From assembly GCA_964542425.1 (NCBI GenBank), contig CAZIUB010000002.1, positions 1-10,584 on the forward strand: 10,584 nucleotides of DNA, read 5' to 3'. Shown piece by piece: positions 6,423 through 10,584 of the stretch. A program made the position numbers and the translations under genes. Source of the DNA: Dongia_A sp964542425 (GTDB taxonomy: Bacteria > Pseudomonadota > Alphaproteobacteria > Dongiales > Dongiaceae). Under the pieces are notes generated by a model that was not told where the DNA came from, did not search any database, and worked only from the letters and a program-made list of their open reading frames with translations. The stretch's first letter is position 1, and each line of letters starts with the position of its first letter.

Positions 6423-7809
6423 GGGCCACGCGGTCGAAGGGATTGTCGGTCTGGCGCAGCATGAGACGGATGGGCACGCCCTTCAAGTCGAAGGCCTGGC
6501 GGATGCCGTTCACCAGATAGCGCGCATAGGCCTCTGGCAATTCCTCGGCCTTGGCCGCGAAGAGGGCAAAGGTCGGCGGCCTGGACTTGATCTGGGCCAT
6601 GTAGCGCGGCTTCACGCGACGCCCGCGCACCAAGGGCGGGGGATGCGCCTCGATCGCGGACTTCAGGAATCGGTTGAGGCGCGCGGTGGGCACCCGGCGG
6701 TTCCATTGCTCGTAGGTCTTGACGACGGCCGACATCAGCTTGTCGAGGTTGCGCCCGGCCAAGGCGGAGATGGTGATAAAGGGCACGCCCGAAATTTGCG
6801 AGAGCGAGGTCTCGATCCGGTCCTTCAACTTCTTGAGGGCGGCCGGCTTGTCCTCGATCGCGTCCCATTTGTTGGCGGCCAGAACGAGGACGCGCCCTTC
6901 CTCGATCACATGGCGCGCGATCGCCAGATCCTGTTTCTCCAGCATGTCGTGGGCATCCAGAACCAGCACGACGACATGGGCGAAGCGGATCGCGCGCTCG
7001 GTATCGGCGGTGGAGAGCCGCTCGATCCTGCCCTCCATCTTGGCGCGACGCCGCAAGCCGGCGGTGTCGATGAGCCGGAAAGCACGCCCGCGCCATTCCC
7101 AATCGACCGCAATGGCGTCGCGGGTGATGCCGGCCTCGGGACCGGTCAGCATGCGCTCGGTGCCAAGGAGGCTATTGGCCAGCGTCGATTTGCCGACATT
7201 GGGCCGGCCCACGATCGCCAATTGCAGCACCGATGGCGCCGGGGCCTCGTCCTCAGGCAGTTCATCCAATTCGGAATCCGAGGCGATCACGACTTTCGCG
7301 TCCAGCTCGGCCTTGCGATCGGCGATTTCGCGAAGTGCATCGTAGAGATCGCCCAATCCCTGGCCATGCTCGGCCGAGAGGGGCAAGGGCTGGCCAAGGC
7401 CCAAGGCGTGGGCATCGAGAAGGCCGGATTGGCCGGCCTTGCCCTCGCATTTGTTGGCAATGAGGATGATGGGCGTGCGCCCCTTGCGCAGGCGCCTGGC
7501 GAAGGCGGCATCGAGCGGCGTCACACCGGCCCTTGCATCGATCAAGAGAAGGGCCACGTCGGCTTGCGTCAGCGCCGCTTCGGTCTGTTCGCGCATGCGC
7601 GATTCCAGGCTCTGGTCGAAGGCCTCTTCCAGACCTGCGGTGTCGATGAGAGTGAATTCGAGGTCGCCCAGCCGGCCCAGGCCATGGCGCCGGTCGCGGG
7701 TCACACCGGGCTTCTCGTCCACGATGGCCAGGCGCCTTCCGACCAGGCGATTGAACAAGGTCGATTTCCCGACATTGGGTCGGCCGATGATCGCGACCGT
7801 GAGGGTCAT
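6412..7809 (-). CDS. der: Ribosome biogenesis GTPase Der (EngA)
   Basis: The 465-residue protein has the tandem GTPase layout unique to Der, which acts in maturation of the 50S ribosomal subunit. First G domain: P-loop GRPNVGKST at 9-17, DTAG at 56-59, NKCE at 119-122 (Glu in place of the last Asp of NKxD, as is usual in Der) and SAEHG at 145-149. An acidic linker (SELDELPEDEAP, about 179-190) precedes the second G domain: GRPNVGKST at 201-209, DTAG at 248-251, NKWD at 313-316. The C-terminal KH-like domain covers about 360-465 (RGRRVKPRYMAQ, YLVNGIRQAFDLKGVPIRL). It starts 8 bases after bamB and overlaps the AlaX gene at its end. No clear ribosome site precedes the ATG, which suggests translational coupling to bamB. 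Confidence 0.97.
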   Translation of the reverse strand: MTLTVAIIGRPNVGKSTLFNRLVGRRLAIVDEKPGVTRDRRHGLGRLGDLEFTLIDTAGLEEAFDQSLESRMREQTEAALTQADVALLLIDARAGVTPLDAAFARRLRKGRTPIILIANKCEGKAGQSGLLDAHALGLGQPLPLSAEHGQGLGDLYDALREIADRKAELDAKVVIASDSELDELPEDEAPAPSVLQLAIVGRPNVGKSTLANSLLGTERMLTGPEAGITRDAIAVDWEWRGRAFRLIDTAGLRRRAKMEGRIERLSTADTERAIRFAHVVVLVLDAHDMLEKQDLAIARHVIEEGRVLVLAANKWDAIEDKPAALKKLKDRIETSLSQISGVPFITISALAGRNLDKLMSAVVKTYEQWNRRVPTARLNRFLKSAIEAHPPPLVRGRRVKPRYMAQIKSRPPTFALFAAKAEELPEAYARYLVNGIRQAFDLKGVPIRLMLRQTDNPFDRVAHDR

Positions 7810-7817
7810 GGCAAAAC

Positions 7818-9140
7818 TTAGCGCAGGGCAAGGAGCCGCGCGTCGTCGGTCAGGACATAGACCGTGCCATTGGCCACGACCGGCGGCACATGGGCACCGC
7901 CCGCGATTTGCTGGGTGCCGAGGAGCGCGCCGTCATAGGGCGAAAGCGAGAGCGCGAAGCCGTTCGATCCCAGGACCAGCAGCCGATCGCCAACCAAAAC
8001 CGGACCCGCCCAATAGATCGGGTCTTCCTTGTCGATCGGATCCTCGAACAGGGGCAGCCCCTTCATCCACTTGATGCGCCCGTCCTGGCGGGTCACGCAC
8101 ACGATCTCGTTCTGGTTGGAGAGCACATAGATGTAATCGCCGGCGACCCACGGGCCTTGCGTGCCGCCGATGCCGATGTCCCAAACCCTTCCGCCGAATT
8201 GCGCGTTGATCGCCGCCAGCACCCCACCATTGCCGATGGCGATCACCAGATCGCGATCGATGACGGGGCGGCCGCGAATGTCGGTGAGGGTCGCGATGGC
8301 ATCGCCTCTGGCACCGCCGGCCAGGCTTTCACTCCACAGATTGCTACCGGTCGTGACATCGAAGGCCAGGAGATCGCCCGAGGTATAGGCGGCGACCGCC
8401 AGCGTGCCATCGACCGCCGGGGTCGATCCGCCCAGCAGGCCGGCCGCCTCCTCCACGCCGGCATTCGACCACAGCCGGCGCCCGTCCTCGAGCGCGTGCA
8501 CCACGAGCTGGTTGTCGATGGTGACGGCGAAGATGCGCCCATCGCTGATCGCCGGTCCGGAGCGGATGGGTGCCGGGACCTTGACCCGCCACAGGATCGA
8601 CCCGGCTTTGGCATCGAGCGCCACCATCTCGGCATAGGGCGTGGTCGCGACCAGCTTGCCCTCGCCCAAAGCCACGCCGCCGCCGAAGAGATCGTCGTCT
8701 TCGTCCTCGGGCGTCAGATCGGCGCGCCAGGCATTGGCGCCGGAGCCCGAATTGTAGGCACTGACGATTGAATCTGAATCCATGACAAAGACCAGGCCAT
8801 CGGCGATAACAGGCTCGGACAGGATGCGGTTGTCGTCGCTGGAAGCAGAGCCGATATCGACCGACCAGGCCTGCGAGAGAACGGCGCCATTCACCTGCAG
8901 GTGATGGAGCGCATGGGTCTGGTTGCCGCCCGGCTGGGTCCAATCGGCATTGAGGTAAGGCGATGGCAATTGCACTTTCACATCGGCCAGGCTCGGATCG
9001 GCGACCAAGGAGCGGTTGAGTTCCATGACCGAGATCCGCGCCCCCGGCAATGGCGGCTTGTCGTCCTCGCCGAACCAGCCGCAACCGGAAAGCGCGGCCA
9101 GAAGGACGAGGGCGGCCGAGCTTCGCGGGATCATGATCAT
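7818..9140 (-). CDS. bamB: Outer membrane assembly lipoprotein BamB
   Basis: The protein has 440 residues. BamB is a periplasmic beta-propeller attached to the outer membrane and a subunit of the BAM complex that inserts beta-barrel proteins. A lipoprotein signal ends in LAALSGC, with Cys20 as the lipidation site. The rest consists of PQQ-like propeller blades with recurring Trp motifs (ANAWRADL, SILWRVKV, RRLWSNAG, SNLWSESL, GRVWDIGI, GRIKWMKG). It is longer than the E. coli protein (about 390 residues), partly through an acidic loop (TPEDEDDDLFGGG). The ATG at 9140 overlaps the stop of the YfgM-like gene as ATGA; a second ATG at 9134 is possible. The neighbours der and the YfgM-like gene match the usual BamB context, since YfgM links to the translocon and chaperones. 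Confidence 0.93.
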   Translation of the reverse strand: MIMIPRSSAALVLLAALSGCGWFGEDDKPPLPGARISVMELNRSLVADPSLADVKVQLPSPYLNADWTQPGGNQTHALHHLQVNGAVLSQAWSVDIGSASSDDNRILSEPVIADGLVFVMDSDSIVSAYNSGSGANAWRADLTPEDEDDDLFGGGVALGEGKLVATTPYAEMVALDAKAGSILWRVKVPAPIRSGPAISDGRIFAVTIDNQLVVHALEDGRRLWSNAGVEEAAGLLGGSTPAVDGTLAVAAYTSGDLLAFDVTTGSNLWSESLAGGARGDAIATLTDIRGRPVIDRDLVIAIGNGGVLAAINAQFGGRVWDIGIGGTQGPWVAGDYIYVLSNQNEIVCVTRQDGRIKWMKGLPLFEDPIDKEDPIYWAGPVLVGDRLLVLGSNGFALSLSPYDGALLGTQQIAGGAHVPPVVANGTVYVLTDDARLLALR

Positions 9141-9775
9141 TCCGCCAACCGGTCGAGCAACTGTTCGGCGCGCGCTTCCATCGCCGGCAGGCCTTGCGCG
9201 CCCGAGGCCAGATCTCGAAGCTGGGAGAAAATCTCGCGCGCCTTGGCCCGATCGCCCGATTGCAACGCGGCAAGCCCGATGATTTCCAGCGCCGAGAGGC
9301 GATAGGGCTGGCCCTCCTTGTCCAGATCGGCAACCAGGGCGCTCGCCCGATCGGCATTGCCGGCCTCGAGTTCCAAAAGGGCAGCCTTCACCGCCGCGAG
9401 GCCGCTGAGCGCCGGATCCACCGCCGGATCGGCGGCAATTTCAGCAAAGATGCCCTTGGCCTTGTGGGGATCTCCGGCCGATAGCGCATCGGCTGCCAGA
9501 TTGAGGCGCGCGAGGACCGCGAAACCGCCACCTTCGGAAGCGATCCGCGACAGCATTTCCTGGGACTTGGCGCCTTCGGTGCGGATGGCCTCGGCATAGG
9601 CCTCGGCCGCCTGGAGCTGGCGATGTTCCTGGTACTTTTGCCAGCCCCAAAAGGCGGCGATGCCCAGCAACACCAGGAGCGCTCCGGCAATGGCGTGATT
9701 GCCGTAACGCGCCCACAGGGCCTGGGCCTGGTCGCGCCTGACCTCCTCGTCGACTTCGCTGAAAATATCCGCCAC
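9137..9775 (-). CDS. YfgM-like membrane-anchored TPR protein
   Basis: The protein has 212 residues from the GTG at 9775. It begins VADIFSEVDEEVRRDQAQALW, a typical N-terminus of the alphaproteobacterial YfgM/TPR_21 family. One membrane helix follows (about residues 27-45, AIAGALLVLLGIAAFWGW), then a periplasmic helical repeat domain. In E. coli YfgM sits with PpiD at the SecYEG translocon and is encoded beside bamB and der, as here. The frame stays open to ATG codons at 9832 and 9988, but those extensions are not family-like and would read through the long palindrome. The GTG has GAGG 8 bases upstream. It is the first gene of the run YfgM-like, bamB, der, AlaX, and overlaps bamB by four bases. 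Confidence 0.88.
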   Translation of the reverse strand: MADIFSEVDEEVRRDQAQALWARYGNHAIAGALLVLLGIAAFWGWQKYQEHRQLQAAEAYAEAIRTEGAKSQEMLSRIASEGGGFAVLARLNLAADALSAGDPHKAKGIFAEIAADPAVDPALSGLAAVKAALLELEAGNADRASALVADLDKEGQPYRLSALEIIGLAALQSGDRAKAREIFSQLRDLASGAQGLPAMEARAEQLLDRLAE

Positions 9776-10066
9776 GTCGCTTGCCTCGCCCGCCGCTAGT
9801 GTTCCGCAACCGACATTCCGCTCCAGAGACATGCCGGCCCGGAACACCAGCAAAATCAATGGCATGTGTTGTGGTTCCAACGGGAATGATTGGGAATCAA
9901 GCGTTGGAGCCACAACACCGGCCGACCCCCTCAACCCACGGGGTCTATTGAAAAAAGCGGCCGTACCATAGCGACCCGCCTTACCCAAGGCAAACCATGG
10001 TTCGGCGGAAACGGTACTGGAACGGAACTTGCTTTATTTTTCGAGGAAATTATCTGGCGGGTGCCG
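9776..10066. other. Divergent spacer between the yfgM-bamB-der operon and a lipoprotein gene
   Basis: These 291 bases must hold the promoters of both divergent units. I see no gene in them and could not assign convincing -35/-10 boxes. The main structure is the long palindrome at 9866-9918. A second small inverted repeat (GACCCC at 9924-9929, GGGGTC at 9940-9945) follows it, and then comes a run of A at 9951-9956. Confidence 0.6.
9866..9918. repeat. 53-base palindrome, unknown role
   Basis: GTGTTGTGGTTCCAACG (9866-9882) pairs with CGTTGGAGCCACAACAC (9902-9918) over 17 positions with one mismatch (T9875 against G9909, which is a wobble pair in plus-strand RNA). Inside the loop a second stem, TGATT / AATCA around GGG (9887-9899), stacks on it. 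No U tract follows on either strand, so it is a poor intrinsic terminator. It lies 90 bases upstream of the GTG of the YfgM-like gene and about 150 bases upstream of the lipoprotein gene. It could be a leader RNA structure, an operator or a dispersed repeat. Confidence 0.7.
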
Positions 10067-10417
10067 ATGATGAGACGAACAGAAATGTTGACGGTCGCGA
10101 TCCTGGCGTTGGGCCTGGCGCTCGGGGCCTGCGCGGGCATGCCGGCGATCGCCACCTATGCCGCGGTGGAGGGGATGGCCTTGAACCACACCGACAAGAC
10201 CGCAACCGACCATTTCATTTCCACGATCACCGGCCAGGATTGCAACTTCCTGACCTACAAGGCGACCGGCAAGTATTGCCGCAGCGCGGCGGAGATCGCG
10301 GCCGAGAGGGCCAGGCTTGCCCGCGATGTCTCGGGCTATTGCTATCGGGTCAGGGGAGCGGTCACCTGCTTTACCGAGCCCGATCCCACCGCCAGCGGCG
10401 AAACGCGGGTGCGTTGA
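10067..10417 (+). CDS. Small putative lipoprotein, hypothetical
   Basis: The protein has 116 residues from the ATG at 10067 (a second ATG follows at 10070). A lipoprotein signal (LTVAILALGLALGAC) puts the lipidated cysteine at Cys22. The mature part reads TATDHFISTITGQDCNFLTYKATGKYC, then SGYCYRVRGAVTCF. This pattern (TG-x-DC, then YC, then a C-terminal C-x8-C) matches small alphaproteobacterial lipoproteins of unknown function that I know only as hypothetical. The frame is open from 9890, but the upstream part is not protein-like and includes part of the palindrome. GGCGGG lies 5 bases before the ATG. It stands alone on the plus strand, with insertion-sequence DNA directly downstream. Confidence 0.8.
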   Translation: MMRRTEMLTVAILALGLALGACAGMPAIATYAAVEGMALNHTDKTATDHFISTITGQDCNFLTYKATGKYCRSAAEIAAERARLARDVSGYCYRVRGAVTCFTEPDPTASGETRVR

Positions 10418-10464
10418 GCAACTGAGAGGTGCGGGGTATCTGGCAGGGGAATCGCTTGAACATT

Positions 10465-10584
10465 TCACGCCGCCATGAGGACGGAGGCGAGGAATTCGTT
10501 ATCCCAGCCGGCGGATTTGCGCTTGAGGCGGATGCTGCATCGGGATGGGGTTTTCTTGAGCATGTTGAGGGCCATGTGTTTGAG
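10465..10584 (-). mobile_element. C-terminal end of an ISAs1-type transposase (rest outside window)
   Basis: The last 39 codons of a frame entering from the right edge read LKHMALNMLKKTPSRCSIRLKRKSAGWDNEFLASVL and then stop at 10465-10467. The order ALN-LLK ... KRK-AGWDN-FL is the usual C-terminus of ISAs1-family (IS4-like DDE) transposases. Only this tail is inside the window, so I cannot tell if the element is intact. The element's end should lie between the stop and the lipoprotein gene, perhaps at 10444-10445 where a CAGGGG sequence begins, but I could not confirm a terminal inverted repeat or target duplication. Confidence 0.75.

Noticed and set aside
6421..7821. A 466-codon open frame on the plus strand opposite der
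   Set aside because: It mirrors der in a GC-rich antisense frame, has no recognisable domain, and der is certain.
7890..8771. A 293-codon plus-strand frame opposite bamB
   Set aside because: Antisense shadow of the propeller gene with low-complexity composition.
9776..9988. Extended N-terminus of the YfgM-like protein from 9832 or 9988
   Set aside because: The extension is not family-like, lacks a ribosome site, and the longer one crosses the palindrome; the GTG at 9775 gives the typical start.
9890..10066. Extended N-terminus of the small lipoprotein
   Set aside because: It would bury the lipoprotein signal peptide about 60 residues inside the protein.
1..10584. CRISPR array, tRNA or rRNA genes
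   Set aside because: No regularly spaced repeats, cloverleaf-like segments or rRNA signatures were found on reading both strands.

Overview
This is GC-rich chromosomal DNA from an alphaproteobacterium, most likely Rhodospirillales-like. The placement rests on three things: codon use with mostly G/C third positions, the gene order YfgM-like / bamB / der on one strand, and a BTAD-TolB-TPR regulator of the kind common in Alphaproteobacteria. No rRNA, tRNA or CRISPR array is visible.

Left part (1-2640): a large regulator on the minus strand (winged helix, BTAD, TolB-like domain, TPR) enters from the left edge. It starts at a TTG codon near 1497. Diverging from it are a small 62-residue ORF with a strong ribosome binding site and a ChaC-type gamma-glutamylcyclotransferase (glutathione turnover). 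A REP-like palindrome separates chaC from the convergent amtB.

Middle part (2642-5043): the ammonium channel gene amtB lies on the minus strand behind a near-perfect sigma-54 promoter. That predicts nitrogen control, although no glnK is present. Upstream of amtB, on the same strand, is a two-gene toxin-antitoxin module: an Xre/MbcA-like antitoxin followed by a RES-domain toxin. A strong inverted repeat closes it off from amtB.

Right part (5298-9775): a minus-strand gene series reads YfgM-like membrane TPR protein, bamB, der, and an AlaX-type tRNA editing protein, then a small exported Cys-containing protein. The first four genes overlap or nearly touch (ATGA overlap, 8-nt gap, 11-nt overlap) and look like one operon that couples outer-membrane assembly, ribosome biogenesis and translation quality control. 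A weak hairpin after the AlaX gene may end it.

Far right (9776-10584): a divergent spacer of about 290 bases holds a long unexplained palindrome. It is followed by a small lipoprotein gene on the plus strand and, at the edge, the C-terminus of an ISAs1-type transposase on the minus strand. The most notable items are the sigma-54 promoter of the glnK-less amtB, the RES-Xre module, the AlaX protein with a Glu in place of the second metal-site His, and the 53-base palindrome upstream of the yfgM-bamB-der operon.
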